Below, one piece after another: positions 50,389 through 60,695 of a stretch of DNA of 64,000 nucleotides. The position numbers and the translations under genes were made by a program. Positions within the stretch are counted from its first letter, which is position 1. Each line of letters starts with the position of its first letter. The DNA is taken from NCBI RefSeq assembly GCF_900098745.1, contig NZ_FQTT01000001.1, positions 248,001-312,000 on the forward strand, in the 5' to 3' direction. The notes below the pieces were generated by a model. It saw only the letters and a list, made by a program, of their open reading frames with translations. It was not told the origin of the DNA and searched no databases. Origin of the DNA: Actinomyces glycerinitolerans. Lineage in GTDB: Bacteria > Actinomycetota > Actinomycetes > Actinomycetales > Actinomycetaceae.

Positions 50389-51763
50389 CGGTCTCCTCCG
50401 GCTCCGAGGGGTTGTACAGGAATGCGAAGAGCTTAGAGCGCGACACCGGCGCCGAACTCCGCGGGCGGTCATCCGAGCGCTCCCACTGCTCCGACCGCCA
50501 AGTGCCCGGCAACGGATTGAAGGTCACGGACTCCGTGATGCGGCCGTCGGCGTCCCGGCGTCGCCATGGCACCGCGCACAGCACGTCGTCGGCGTGGTCT
50601 TGCATGGCGTCCTGGACCAAGTAGGGCGAGTGCGTGTTGACGAGGACCTGCCCGGCGTGGCCGTCACGGGCTTCGGTCATGGAGCGCAGCAGTTCAAGTA
50701 TGTCAGCGATCTTGGCGGGGTGGAGGCCGTTCTCCGGCTCCTCGATTGCGACGAGGCTCGGGCCGGAATCCAGTACCGCGAGAGCGGCGAGTGCGATGAG
50801 ACGCAGGGTGCCGTCGGAGAGGCTGCGCGCGGACAGCTCGGGCCCGTCCCCGATCCTGGCGCGCAGCTCCAGGTAGTCGCCGTTGGGGACCACTCGCAGC
50901 GTGCGCATCTCAAGGAACGGGGCCAGGGCATCGATGATGTCCTGGTAGACCCGGCTGTCGTCCCGAGCGGCACGTCGGTAGAGAGTCGAGGCTAAGTGCT
51001 CTCCCGACGCCGTGATGTCCGCCTCCTCGTCACGGTCATCCGCGCGCCGCAGTGCGGAGGGCTCAAGGGACAGGAAGCGCCACGAGCGCATCTGCGCAGC
51101 GACGGCGGCGACGGCTCGTGAGGAGCCCGCACCGGCCGGATGGCCGAGCAGGGTACTTACACTGTCTTCGACCGAAAGCAGCGGCAGAGCTTGCTGGCCA
51201 TATCCTGGTGGAGGCTCAACATCATCGCGGCCAACAAAGACAACGTCAAAAGAGTCGTCATTTGACGCATCATCGCTATCCAATGACTCTTCGCTCGTCC
51301 AGATGTGCGTCCCGCGAGTGTCGGAGACGAGGTGCTCCCGAACCAACGTGAGGTCGGTGTCGCCATCGCGTTCATTGACGCGGAACTCGACCTCGTAGCG
51401 AAACCTCTCCGTACGCGTGGGGGCCGCTGGCAGCCCCGGCCGAGGATCGCGCAGCGCCATCTGCCAGGGCGGCGTCACGTCGACGTCGGCCGTGACCTCC
51501 GCGGCGAGCCGGACCGTGTGTCCGTCGGCGAGCGACTCGGGCGGGAAGAGCACGCGCAGCGGCGTCTTCTGGCCGCCATCGGAACGCAGTCGCCGGAATG
51601 CCTCGCGGTACGGGTACTGCACGAGGAGGCTGAGCAGCTCGATCGCGTCGAACAGGTTCGACTTCCCAACGCCATTCGGCCCGGCGATCACCGTCATCGG
51701 GCCGAAGTCAACGGCGACGTCCCGGAGGTTCTTGAACCCCGAGATCTCGATCCTGGTCAGCAC
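50381..51763 (-). CDS. AAA family ATPase (RecF/OLD-like), paralog 1
   Basis: 460 residues with an ABC/SMC-type head: Walker A in VIAGPNGVGKSNLFDAIELL (about residues 28-35), an ABC-signature-like LSARSLSDGTLRLIALAAL, Walker B LVAIEEPENGLHPAK and the switch His in VNTHSPYLVQDAM. The central region lacks a long coiled coil, so it is an AAA_21/AAA_15-like ATPase and not an SMC. No TOPRIM domain is fused; the partner is the next gene. GTG at 51763 was chosen because the paralog also begins LTR and AAGGAG lies upstream; GTG 51793 is possible. Its DNA is less GC-rich than the paralog's. Confidence 0.85.
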   Translation of the reverse strand: MLTRIEISGFKNLRDVAVDFGPMTVIAGPNGVGKSNLFDAIELLSLLVQYPYREAFRRLRSDGGQKTPLRVLFPPESLADGHTVRLAAEVTADVDVTPPWQMALRDPRPGLPAAPTRTERFRYEVEFRVNERDGDTDLTLVREHLVSDTRGTHIWTSEESLDSDDASNDDSFDVVFVGRDDVEPPPGYGQQALPLLSVEDSVSTLLGHPAGAGSSRAVAAVAAQMRSWRFLSLEPSALRRADDRDEEADITASGEHLASTLYRRAARDDSRVYQDIIDALAPFLEMRTLRVVPNGDYLELRARIGDGPELSARSLSDGTLRLIALAALAVLDSGPSLVAIEEPENGLHPAKIADILELLRSMTEARDGHAGQVLVNTHSPYLVQDAMQDHADDVLCAVPWRRRDADGRITESVTFNPLPGTWRSEQWERSDDRPRSSAPVSRSKLFAFLYNPSEPEETDE

Positions 51764-51861
51764 GGCCTCGACTCCTTCCCGCAGCGTTTGCACAAGTCCC
51801 CGACCAGGCTAACAGCCGTGCCGCTCCAACACTGGCAAGAGCCGGGCACCTCCGCGCCGGC

Positions 51862-53220
51862 TCAGTCCGCGGCCGCTGCGGAGCCGCCCAGATAGGCCTG
51901 CACGGTGCTGCGGGGAACCGGCCGCATGCCCTGGCCGCCCCAGCCCCGGGCACGCCAGGTGCCGGCCAGCGGGTGGAAGTCCACCGCCTCGCCGCGCGTG
52001 CCGTCCCCACTGCGCGTCTTGCGCCCGACGGCGCACAGCACTTCGGCGTCCTCGGCGCACTGGAACAGGTTGGGCGAGTGCGTGTTGACGACGACCTGTC
52101 GCAGGTGCTGGGAGGCCGGCGCCGACAGGCCGTGCAGCAGCCGGTACAGCTCCGGGAGCTTGGCCGGGTGAATCCCGTTCTCGGGCTCCTCCAGGCACAG
52201 CATCCCCGAGTAGTCCTCCGCCACCCCGATCGCGGCCAGCGTGAGCAGGCGCAGCGTCCCGTCCGACAGCGCCCGCGCCGGCAGCTCCGGGGCGTCCCCG
52301 ACCTGGGCCCGCAACTCCAGGGCCTGACGCACCGGGTCCTCCGTGATCGTCAGACTGCGCACGTCGACCAACGGGGCGACGGCGTCGCACACGCGGTGCA
52401 GCACCGCGCCGTCACGCCCGGCGGCCAGGTTCTGCCGGTAAAGCGCCGCCGGCACATGCGCCCCGGAAGCGGAAATGGTGCTCCGCTCCATTAAATCATC
52501 GGGGGCACGCATGGCGCAGGGCTCCAGGGCCAAGAATCTCCACGACGACATTTCTGTGCGCGCCGCCAGAATAGTCGGGTATTCGGCACTGGCGACGGCG
52601 GAAAGCACGGTGCGCTGGGCACCATCGGCGAGCACCCGCCGCGGCCTGCCGTTGGCTTCCCGGTGAACAATCACCGCACCTTGACCGTGAGAAGCCTGAT
52701 AGTCGAGGAAACGGCCCTCCGAATCTGAGGGCCCGCAGGCGATGAACCGCCGACACGCCTCCGCCTCCGGGAAACGCAGGCCGCCGGCGGCATCGTCCAG
52801 TGCGCGCAGTTGCTCCCGCGCCAACCGCAGGCGCAGACCTCCCGGGACGGTCGGATCCTGCTGCACGGCAATCTCCACCTCGTAGCGCACGTAACCGCAC
52901 GACGGCGCCACCGTCTGCCCGAATTCATCCTCCGCACGCGGTGGCAGGATCATCTCCGCGGCGAATCCCAAGTTGGCAGCGCCGTCCAGCACGCCGGCGG
53001 ACAGCAGGGAGGCGACGTCGAGATGCTGCTGAGCGGTCGGGCGCACCTGGAGGCAGGCGTCGTGGAATGAGTTGGAGCTGAGCAGGGATAGGAACTCGAT
53101 GGCATTGAACAGGTTGGATTTTCCCACCGCGTTGGGGCCGGCGATGCAGGTGAATGGCCCGAAGTCCACCCTCACGTCAACGAGGTTCTTGAATCCCGTT
53201 ACCTCGAAACGAGTAAGCAC
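51862..53220 (-). CDS. AAA family ATPase (RecF/OLD-like), paralog 2
   Basis: 452 residues, clearly homologous along its length to the next gene: LTRFEVTGFKNLVDVRVDFG, Walker A CIAGPNAVGKSNLFNAIEFL, SSWRFLALEPCAMRAPDD, LPARALSDGTLRLLTLAAIG, Walker B LCLEEPENGIHPAKLPEL and VVNTHSPNLFQC. It has no nuclease gene of its own; its stop is 98 bp before paralog 1. GTG start at 53220 with GGGAGG/GAGGGG upstream. A TAAACT hexamer (53259-53264, minus strand) may be the cassette's -10. It could form a heteromer with paralog 1 or be a duplicated sensor. Confidence 0.85.
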   Translation of the reverse strand: MLTRFEVTGFKNLVDVRVDFGPFTCIAGPNAVGKSNLFNAIEFLSLLSSNSFHDACLQVRPTAQQHLDVASLLSAGVLDGAANLGFAAEMILPPRAEDEFGQTVAPSCGYVRYEVEIAVQQDPTVPGGLRLRLAREQLRALDDAAGGLRFPEAEACRRFIACGPSDSEGRFLDYQASHGQGAVIVHREANGRPRRVLADGAQRTVLSAVASAEYPTILAARTEMSSWRFLALEPCAMRAPDDLMERSTISASGAHVPAALYRQNLAAGRDGAVLHRVCDAVAPLVDVRSLTITEDPVRQALELRAQVGDAPELPARALSDGTLRLLTLAAIGVAEDYSGMLCLEEPENGIHPAKLPELYRLLHGLSAPASQHLRQVVVNTHSPNLFQCAEDAEVLCAVGRKTRSGDGTRGEAVDFHPLAGTWRARGWGGQGMRPVPRSTVQAYLGGSAAAAD

Positions 53221-53354
53221 GCCTCTGCCCCCCTCGCCTCCCGTCGATACGCCTCTCAGTTTATCCTCAGGTAAGTACCAATACGCGAGAATGCGCCAGC
53301 GTGCTCAAAACGCGACATTGACCGCGTTCTGTAACGATTAAATCCGGAAAATGC

Positions 53355-53388
53355 GTGGGGGCGACGGACCGAAGCCCGCCACCCCCAC
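53355..53388 (-). terminator. ilvC terminator with UUCG tetraloop
   Basis: In the minus-strand RNA 15 consecutive pairs form (three G-U wobbles, which show as mismatches on the other strand), closed by C-UUCG-G, an especially stable loop, and followed by ATTTTCC. It lies about 90 nt after the ilvC stop at 53479 and so separates the ilv operon from the ATPase cassette. The wobble pattern shows it is meant to act in this direction only. Confidence 0.8.
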
Positions 53389-53478
53389 CGGGATGTATTA
53401 GCACCGCAAAATCCGTTATAAACGGTCGAGCACTATGCCCGCACATTCTCTTCCGGAAGGATGCGGCCTACCACCGGG

Positions 53479-54519
<1,041 letters not shown>

Positions 54520-55032
54520 TCACTTCTCCTTGAGTTGATCGGTGATGGAACGGGGACCGCGCGAAATCGCGACCGCACCGGATTGGACGATCTCCTTGAC
54601 CCCGTGGGGGGCCAGGGCGTCCAGAAGGGCCTTGACCTTGGACTCCGAGCCTACGGACTCGATGACGACCGAGGTCGGGGACACGTCCACGACGTGCGCC
54701 CGGAACAGGTCGACGATCTGGAGTACGGCGGTCCGGTTGGAGTCATCGGCACGCACCTTAATGAGGTACAGCTCGCGGCCCACCGAGGTGTCCGGATCCA
54801 GTTCGACGATCTTGATGACGTTGACCAGCTTGTTCAGCTGCTTGGTCACCTGCTCCATGGCCGGGCCCTCGGCGTCGGCGATCACCGTGATGCGCGAGAT
54901 GTCCTCGTGCTCGGTGGGGCCGACCGCCAGGGAATGGATGTTGAAGCCGCGGCGGGTGAACAGCGCGGACACGCGCGTGAGCACGCCGGGCTTGTTCTCC
55001 ACCAGAACCGAAAGCGTGTGCTTCTCGCTCAT
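54520..55032 (-). CDS. ilvN: Acetolactate synthase regulatory subunit
   Basis: 170 residues. N-terminal ACT domain HTLSVLVENKPGVLTRVSAL with the valine-binding loop, and a C-terminal ALS_ss domain (ELYLIKVRADDSNRTAVLQI). It binds IlvB and confers valine feedback. Four nucleotides separate it from ilvB, and AGGAGG-like sequence at the ilvB end serves as its ribosome site. Confidence 0.96.
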   Translation of the reverse strand: MSEKHTLSVLVENKPGVLTRVSALFTRRGFNIHSLAVGPTEHEDISRITVIADAEGPAMEQVTKQLNKLVNVIKIVELDPDTSVGRELYLIKVRADDSNRTAVLQIVDLFRAHVVDVSPTSVVIESVGSESKVKALLDALAPHGVKEIVQSGAVAISRGPRSITDQLKEK

Positions 55033-55036
55033 GGTC

Positions 55037-56818
55037 TCACTCCTCCTCCCACACGGGGCTCATCCCGCGCGCGTGCTGGATTTCGTCGTTGGACACGCCC
55101 GCCGCGACCATGGGCCACACCTGGGCGTCGGCTGACACGATGAAGTCGATGACGACCGGGCGGTCGTTGATGGCGTTGGCCTGGGCGATCACGTCATCGA
55201 CGTCCTCGAGCCGTTCACAGCGCAGACCGACGGCGCCGTAGGCCTCGGCGAGCTTGGCGAAGTCGGGGATGTGCTCGGTGCCGGCGCCGGTGTGCAGGTC
55301 GGTATTGGAGTAGCGCTCCCCGTAGAACAGGTTCTGCCACTGGCGCACCATGCCCAGAGACGAGTTGTTGATGATCGCGACCTTGATGGGGATGTTGTTG
55401 AGCGTGCAGGTGGCCAGTTCCTGGTTGGTCATCTGGAAGCAGCCGTCGCCGTCGATCAACCAGACCGGGCGGTCCGGGCAGGCCTCCTTCGCGCCCATGG
55501 CGGCGGGCACGCCGTAGCCCATGGTGCCGGCGCCGGCGGAGGTGAGCCAGGAGCGGGGCTGGTTGAAGTGCAGATAGTGGGCCGCCCACATCTGGTGCTG
55601 GCCGACGCCGGTCACCCAGATGGTGTCCTTGTCTGCCGCCTTGTCCAGGTGGGTGATGACCTCCTGGGGCTGGAGCAGGCCGTCGTCGGTGTCGGTCCAG
55701 TCGGTGGGGTAGGTGACGCGGATGTGCGCGACCTCGGTGAGCCACTGGTCGATCTCGGCGCGCGGCTCGACGGCGAACTGCTCGCGGCAGGCCGCGGTCA
55801 GGGCCGGCACCACGTCCTTCAGGTCGCCCACGATGGGGATGTCGGCGGTGCGGATCTTGGAGATCTCGGCGGGGTCGATGTCCACGTGGATGACGGCGGC
55901 GTGGCGGGCGAAGGTGTCCGGCTTGCCGGTGACGCGGTCGTCGAAGCGGGCCCCCAGCGTGATGATCAGGTCGGCGCGCTGCAGGGCGCCGACGGCGGCG
56001 ACGGTGCCGTGCATACCGGGCATGCCCAGGTTAAGCGGGTGGTCGGTGGGCAGCACGTCCAGGGCGGTCAGCGTCGTCGTGAAGGGGGCGCCGACCAGCT
56101 GGACCAGCTCGTTCAGCTGCTCGACCGGCACGCCGGCGCGGCTCAGGCCGCCGCCGAGGTAGAAGACGGGGCGCTCGGCGGAGGCGATGGCCTCGGCGGC
56201 CTGGGCGATGCGCCGCTGGTTGGGCTTGCCGGGCAGGCTGTAACCGGGCAGGTCCATGCGCGGCGGCCAGTGGAACTCGGTCTCGCCGACCTGGGCGTCC
56301 TTGGTGAAGTCGATGAGCACCGGGCCGGGGCGGCCGGTGGAGGCCAGGTGGAAGGCCTCGGCGACACGGCTGGGGACCTCGTCGGGGGAGGTGACCAGGA
56401 AGGAGTGCTTGACGAACGGCATGGTGGAGCCGACGATGTCCGCCTCCTGGAATGCGTCGGTACCGATCGCGGTGGAGCCGACCTGGCCGGTGATGGCGAC
56501 CATGGGCACGGAGTCCATGTGGGCGTCGCCGATGGCGGTGACCAGGTTGGTGGCGCCGGGGCCGGAGGTGGCCACGCATACGCCGACCCTCCCGGTGGCC
56601 ATGGCGTAGCCCTCGGCGGCGTGACCGGCGCCCTGCTCGTGTCGTACCAGCACGTGGCGGATCTTCTCGCTGGCCAGCAGCGGATCATAGAAGGGCAGGA
56701 TCGCGCCGCCGGGCATGCCGAAGATGTCGGTAACGCCGATCTCCTCCAGGGAACGCACGAGCGCCTGGGCACCTGTCATCTGTTGGTTCTGGTCCGGGGA
56801 ACCACTGTCACGAACCAT
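55037..56818 (-). CDS. ilvB: Acetolactate synthase catalytic subunit
   Basis: 593 residues, thiamine-diphosphate enzyme. The cofactor-activating Glu is in [14 protein letters not shown]; the ThDP/Mg motif is [19 protein letters not shown] followed by [14 protein letters not shown]. First gene of ilvBNC. ATG 56818 has AGGAGG 7 nt upstream and a leader of at least 100 nt that contains the operator-like TCTCACATATTGG (56937-56949) and a GTCGGCC/GGCCGAC palindrome (56867-56882). No Ile/Val/Leu-rich leader peptide was found. Confidence 0.97.
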   Translation of the reverse strand: MVRDSGSPDQNQQMTGAQALVRSLEEIGVTDIFGMPGGAILPFYDPLLASEKIRHVLVRHEQGAGHAAEGYAMATGRVGVCVATSGPGATNLVTAIGDAHMDSVPMVAITGQVGSTAIGTDAFQEADIVGSTMPFVKHSFLVTSPDEVPSRVAEAFHLASTGRPGPVLIDFTKDAQVGETEFHWPPRMDLPGYSLPGKPNQRRIAQAAEAIASAERPVFYLGGGLSRAGVPVEQLNELVQLVGAPFTTTLTALDVLPTDHPLNLGMPGMHGTVAAVGALQRADLIITLGARFDDRVTGKPDTFARHAAVIHVDIDPAEISKIRTADIPIVGDLKDVVPALTAACREQFAVEPRAEIDQWLTEVAHIRVTYPTDWTDTDDGLLQPQEVITHLDKAADKDTIWVTGVGQHQMWAAHYLHFNQPRSWLTSAGAGTMGYGVPAAMGAKEACPDRPVWLIDGDGCFQMTNQELATCTLNNIPIKVAIINNSSLGMVRQWQNLFYGERYSNTDLHTGAGTEHIPDFAKLAEAYGAVGLRCERLEDVDDVIAQANAINDRPVVIDFIVSADAQVWPMVAAGVSNDEIQHARGMSPVWEEE

Positions 56819-57198
56819 CGTCCGCCCTCCTATCCGTGAGCTCAGCGTGCTTGAGTTACTTTCCTGGTCGGCCGGGGCCGACTCAGGTGGAACCGTATGA
56901 TGCCGCGCGCCGCAACGTCGATTTCACTGTCCGTTGTCTCACATATTGGAATCACGGACCGCGGATGTGGGCTCGCAGAGTGCCCGGAGGCTAAGGGCGG
57001 GCGGGCAGCCGGCGGTGGGGCAGCTGCCGCATATTGCTGCATTCAGCCACATATGTCAGACGTCTCGCGTCGGCGCGGTCTTTGGTCCGCCCGATGAGCT
57101 AAAGCGGGATGCCAGAATACTGCCGTTAAACACGCAGCTATGCGGCCACGGTGTGGGCAACGCCGTCGGCCCGTGCAAGAGGAAGGCGGCATCAGCAC
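56819..57198. other. Divergent leader region of ilvB and AspT-family transporter
   Basis: A 380-bp stretch without a supported gene. The ilvB side holds the candidate operator, and a 16-bp palindrome at 56867-56882 flanked by TGAGT and ACTCA that could form alternative RNA structures. The transporter side has GAGGAAGGCGG before GTG 57199. Promoters could not be fixed. Confidence 0.55.
56937..56949. promoter_or_regulatory. Candidate branched-chain operator upstream of ilvB
   Basis: TCTCACATATTGG, matching 11 of 13 positions of the ilvE copy. It lies 119 nt before the ilvB ATG, farther than at ilvE and leuB, as expected if ilvB has a long leader and those genes are leaderless. Confidence 0.5.
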
Positions 57199-58812
57199 GT
57201 GGTCACCGGACTACTCAATGCCTTGGCCGAGAACCCGGTTCTGGTCCTATTCCTGCTTATCGGCATCGGCATGCTGGTCGGGCGCATCAGGGTCGGCGGC
57301 GTCAGCCTGGGGGCGGCGGCCGTCCTCTTCGCCGGGATCGTCCTGGCCGCCTGGGGCACCGCCGAGGGCATCACCATTGAGGTGCCCGCCCAGATCGGCA
57401 CGCTTGGGCTGGCGATCTTCACCTTCGCGATCGGCATCCAGTCCGGGCCGAACTTCTTCCACGTGCTGCGCACGGCCGCCGGGCCGCTGGCCATCATGCT
57501 GGTGGTGCTGGTGGTCGGCGCCGGGGCCGGCCTGGCCGTGGGCCGAGCCCTGGGAATGAACTCCGCCATGATCGCCGGCGCCTTCGCCGGTGCGCTGACC
57601 AACACGCCCGCCCTGGCCGCCGCCGGCGGGGCCGCCACCGCGGCCGGCAACGCCGACGGCATGGCGATCGCCACGGTCGGCTACGCCGTCGCCTACCTGT
57701 ACGGCGTCATCGGCATGCTGTTCTTCTGCCTGCTCGCGCTGCGCTACCGCCGCTCCGACAAGGACGCCCCCTCCCCCCTGATCAACCGCACGGTGCGCGT
57801 GGAGCGCGACGACGCCCCACAGCTGGGTGACATTGCCGAACGCGTGAGCGGGGAGATGAAGTTCTCCCGCCTGCGCCGCGGCGAGACCGGCCCCATCACC
57901 CGGCCGACCCCCACCGACCGGATCTACAAGGACGACCTGATCACCGTCGTCGGCACACAGGACGCCGTCAACCAGGTCATCGCGGAGATCGGCCACTCCT
58001 CCTCCCACTCCCTGATCGAGGACCGCCGCTACCTCGACTTCCGCCGTATTACCGTCTCCGACCCGAAGCTTGCCGGGCACGCCCTGAGCGACCTCGACAT
58101 CGACCACAAGTTCGGCGCCACCATCTCCCGCGTGCGCCGCGGCGACGTGGACATGGTGGGCACCCCCGACCTGGTGCTCCAGCAGGGCGACCGCGTGCGT
58201 GTCGTAGCGCCGACCGGCCGCATGGCCGAGCTGTCCAAGTTCTTCGGCGACTCCGCCCACGGCCTTTCCTCCATCAACCCGGTGGCGATGGGGCTGGGCA
58301 TGGCCGTCGGCATCATCATCGGTGAGTGGGCGATCCCGCTACCGGGCGGCTCCACCTTCTCCATCGGCTCCGCCGCGGGCACGCTCATCATCGGCCTGAT
58401 CTTCGGCCGCATCGGCCGCATCAAGAGCTTCGTCACGGCCATGCCGTTCACGGCGACGGCGGTGCTCTCCGAGCTGGGCCTGTTGATCTTCCTGGCGCAG
58501 GCCGGTACGCGCGCAGGCGGCCAGATCGCCAATGCCTTCACCGGCGGCGACTGGTGGAAGATCCTGATCACCGGCTTCGTGATCACCACGATCGTGGGCT
58601 TCGGAATGTACGCGTCCATGCGCTGGATCGTGAAGATGGGCGGTACGCGCCTGTCCGGCCTGCTCGGCGGCCTGCAGACGCAGCCCGCGGTGCTGGCCTT
58701 CGCCAACGAGCGCACCGGCTCCGACCCGCGCGTGGCGCTCGGCTACGCGATGGTCTATCCGGTGGCCATGATCGTGAAGATCTTCATCGCCCAGTTCCTG
58801 GGCGGGCTGTGA
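57199..58812 (+). CDS. AspT/YidE-family transporter with two RCK_C domains
   Basis: 537 residues. Two membrane halves of about five TM each (LVLFLLIGIGMLVGRIRVGG at the start; FSIGSAAGTLIIGLIFGRIG in the second half) flank a cytoplasmic part with two TrkA-C/RCK_C units (about residues 200-280 and 290-370; DLITVVGTQDAVNQVI and DRVRVVAPTGRMAELSKFF). The repeated motif AGALTNTPALAAA in half one and GLQTQPAVLAFANE in half two is diagnostic of the aspartate:alanine exchanger family. Substrate unknown; its position opposite ilvB may hint at amino acid export. GTG 57199 was chosen over GTG 57151 because it starts the conserved sequence and has GGAAGG upstream. Confidence 0.9.
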   Translation: MVTGLLNALAENPVLVLFLLIGIGMLVGRIRVGGVSLGAAAVLFAGIVLAAWGTAEGITIEVPAQIGTLGLAIFTFAIGIQSGPNFFHVLRTAAGPLAIMLVVLVVGAGAGLAVGRALGMNSAMIAGAFAGALTNTPALAAAGGAATAAGNADGMAIATVGYAVAYLYGVIGMLFFCLLALRYRRSDKDAPSPLINRTVRVERDDAPQLGDIAERVSGEMKFSRLRRGETGPITRPTPTDRIYKDDLITVVGTQDAVNQVIAEIGHSSSHSLIEDRRYLDFRRITVSDPKLAGHALSDLDIDHKFGATISRVRRGDVDMVGTPDLVLQQGDRVRVVAPTGRMAELSKFFGDSAHGLSSINPVAMGLGMAVGIIIGEWAIPLPGGSTFSIGSAAGTLIIGLIFGRIGRIKSFVTAMPFTATAVLSELGLLIFLAQAGTRAGGQIANAFTGGDWWKILITGFVITTIVGFGMYASMRWIVKMGGTRLSGLLGGLQTQPAVLAFANERTGSDPRVALGYAMVYPVAMIVKIFIAQFLGGL

Positions 58813-58843
58813 GCCGAAGGCGGCCTGTGAGCCGACGCTGCGC

Positions 58844-60601
58844 CTACCGCGGTTCAACGCCGCGGCGCAGCAGGCCCACGATGTGCCCGTCGGTCAACGC
58901 CTCCCAAGAGGCCTCGACCACGTCCGTGCCCACGCCGACGGTTGACCAGGTCTCCTCCCCATCGGTGATGTCGATGAGCACGCGCACCACCGAGCGGGTA
59001 CCGCGCTCGGTGTCCAGGATGCGCACCTTGTAGTCGGTCAGTTCGAAGTCGGCGGTCTCGGGGTAGACCTGCTCCAGTGCCGCGCACAGCGCGTGGTCCA
59101 GGGCGTTGACGGGCCCGTTGCCCTCCCCCAGGACCGCGAAGCGCCGCCCGCCGGCCCACAGGCGCACGGTGGCCTCGGTCTCGGTGACCGTGTCGCCCTC
59201 GGTGGACAGCAGCCGCTGCCCGGGCAGGGGGCGGGCCTGGATGGAGGCGCGCCAGGACTCCACCCGGAAGTACTCCGGCAGGTCGCCGCGGGCGGTGCGC
59301 AGCAGCAGCTCGAAGGAGCCGTCGGCGGCGTCATAGGTGTAGCCGGCGGCCTCGCGCGCCTTGACGGTCTCGGTCACCCGGGTGAGCAACTCCCGGTCGC
59401 CGGCGGTGTCGATGCCGAACTCGCGGGCCTTGAGTTCGATCGAGGCGCGCCCGGCCATCTCCGAGACCAGCATGGTCATGGTGTTGCCCACGCGCTCGGG
59501 ATCAATGTGCTGGTACAGGTTCGGATCCACCCGGATCGCGGAGGCGTGCAGCCCGGCTTTGTGGGCGAAGGCCTTCGTGCCCACATACGGCAGGCGGCTC
59601 GACGGCGGCCGGTTGACGATCTCACCGACGTGCCGGGAGACGGCGGACAGTTCGGCCAGGCGGCGGGCGCGCTCGGCGGGGTCGCCGGGCAGTACCGCAA
59701 AGTCGGTCTTCAGCTCCAGATCGGCGATGAGAGTGAGCAGGTTGGCGTTGCCGGTGCGCTCGCCCAGCCCGTTCACGCAGCCCTGCACCTGGCGGGCGCC
59801 GGCCTCGACGGCGGCCAGCGCTCCGGCGACGGCCACGCCGGCGTCGTCGTGGGTGTGGATACCGATGGTGCAGTCGGCGTACCCGGCCCGGCGCAGTGCC
59901 GCCCGCAGGCGGGTCACCCGCTCGCCGACGCGATTGGGCAGGGTGCCACCGTTGGTGTCGCAGGGGATGACGGCGGTGGCGCCGGAGCGCGCCGCGGCGA
60001 GGGCGACGGCGATCGGGTAGGGCAGTTCCGGGTCGCCGACGACGCCCGTGGCCTCGCCGCCCACGGCACCTTCCGCCGGACCGGTCGCGGAGGACGCGGC
60101 GGTGGAACCGGCCGCGCCCGCCTCGGCGTGGTCGATGCCGTCGAAGAAGTGCTCCAGATCGACCATGACCTCGCGGCCGGCCGCGGCCAGGACCGTGACC
60201 GTGTCCCGCACCATGCGCAGGTTCTCCCCCAGGCTGGTGCGCAGGGCCCGCTCGACGTGCACCGGATCGGACTTGGCGACCACCGTGACCACGGGCGCGC
60301 CGGAGTCCAACAGGGCCTGCACCTGCGGGTCGTCGGCCGCGTACACGCCCGCCTTGCAGGTGGAGCCGAAGGCGACCAGCCGGGCGTTCTGCAACTCCAG
60401 TTCGGTGCGGGCGCGGGCGAAGAACTCGGTGTCCTTGGGGATGGCGCCGGGCCAGCCAGCTTCGATGTATGCCACCCCGAGGTTGTCCAGCAGCCGGGCG
60501 ACGGCCAGCTTGTCGGCGACGGTGAAGGCGATGGACTGCTGCTGGGCTCCGTCGCGCAGGGTGGTGTCATAGGCGGCGACGTTGAGCGTGCCTGCGGGCA
60601 T
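58844..60601 (-). CDS. cimA: Citramalate synthase (LeuA/HMGL-like family)
   Basis: 585 residues. TIM-barrel catalytic domain with AAYDTTLRDGAQQQSIAFTV, IEAGWPGAIPKDTEFF and the metal His pair in GIHTHDDAGVAVA, then GCVNGLGERTGNANL, and a C-terminal LeuA dimer (regulatory) domain from about residue 440. The RDGAQQ and ERTGN forms fit the TIGR00977 citramalate synthase branch, which condenses pyruvate and acetyl-CoA for isoleucine synthesis, and not 2-isopropylmalate synthase. Residues about 161-193 are an Ala/Gly/Thr-rich insertion. ATG 60601 has GGAAGGGG upstream. Confidence 0.88.
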   Translation of the reverse strand: MPAGTLNVAAYDTTLRDGAQQQSIAFTVADKLAVARLLDNLGVAYIEAGWPGAIPKDTEFFARARTELELQNARLVAFGSTCKAGVYAADDPQVQALLDSGAPVVTVVAKSDPVHVERALRTSLGENLRMVRDTVTVLAAAGREVMVDLEHFFDGIDHAEAGAAGSTAASSATGPAEGAVGGEATGVVGDPELPYPIAVALAAARSGATAVIPCDTNGGTLPNRVGERVTRLRAALRRAGYADCTIGIHTHDDAGVAVAGALAAVEAGARQVQGCVNGLGERTGNANLLTLIADLELKTDFAVLPGDPAERARRLAELSAVSRHVGEIVNRPPSSRLPYVGTKAFAHKAGLHASAIRVDPNLYQHIDPERVGNTMTMLVSEMAGRASIELKAREFGIDTAGDRELLTRVTETVKAREAAGYTYDAADGSFELLLRTARGDLPEYFRVESWRASIQARPLPGQRLLSTEGDTVTETEATVRLWAGGRRFAVLGEGNGPVNALDHALCAALEQVYPETADFELTDYKVRILDTERGTRSVVRVLIDITDGEETWSTVGVGTDVVEASWEALTDGHIVGLLRRGVEPR

Positions 60602-60640
60602 ATGCGGTCCCCTTCCGCGGTGGCTGTTCACCGGAGAGTC

Positions 60641-60652
60641 TGTCACATTCCG
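60641..60652. promoter_or_regulatory. Weak candidate branched-chain operator upstream of cimA
   Basis: TGTCACATTCCG shares TCACAT and the final CG with the ilvE, ilvB and leuB motifs and starts 40 nt before the ATG, the same offset as at ilvE and leuB. It also forms TGTC-N7-GACA with the following bases. Confidence 0.3.
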
Positions 60653-60695
60653 ACACGTTGTCTGCTCCCGCGACCGCCGCGCTCTGAGAGGGTGC

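Noticed and set aside
56819-57042. Leader-peptide attenuator before ilvB
   Set aside because: No short frame with runs of Ile, Val or Leu codons was found, only a palindrome with uncertain role.
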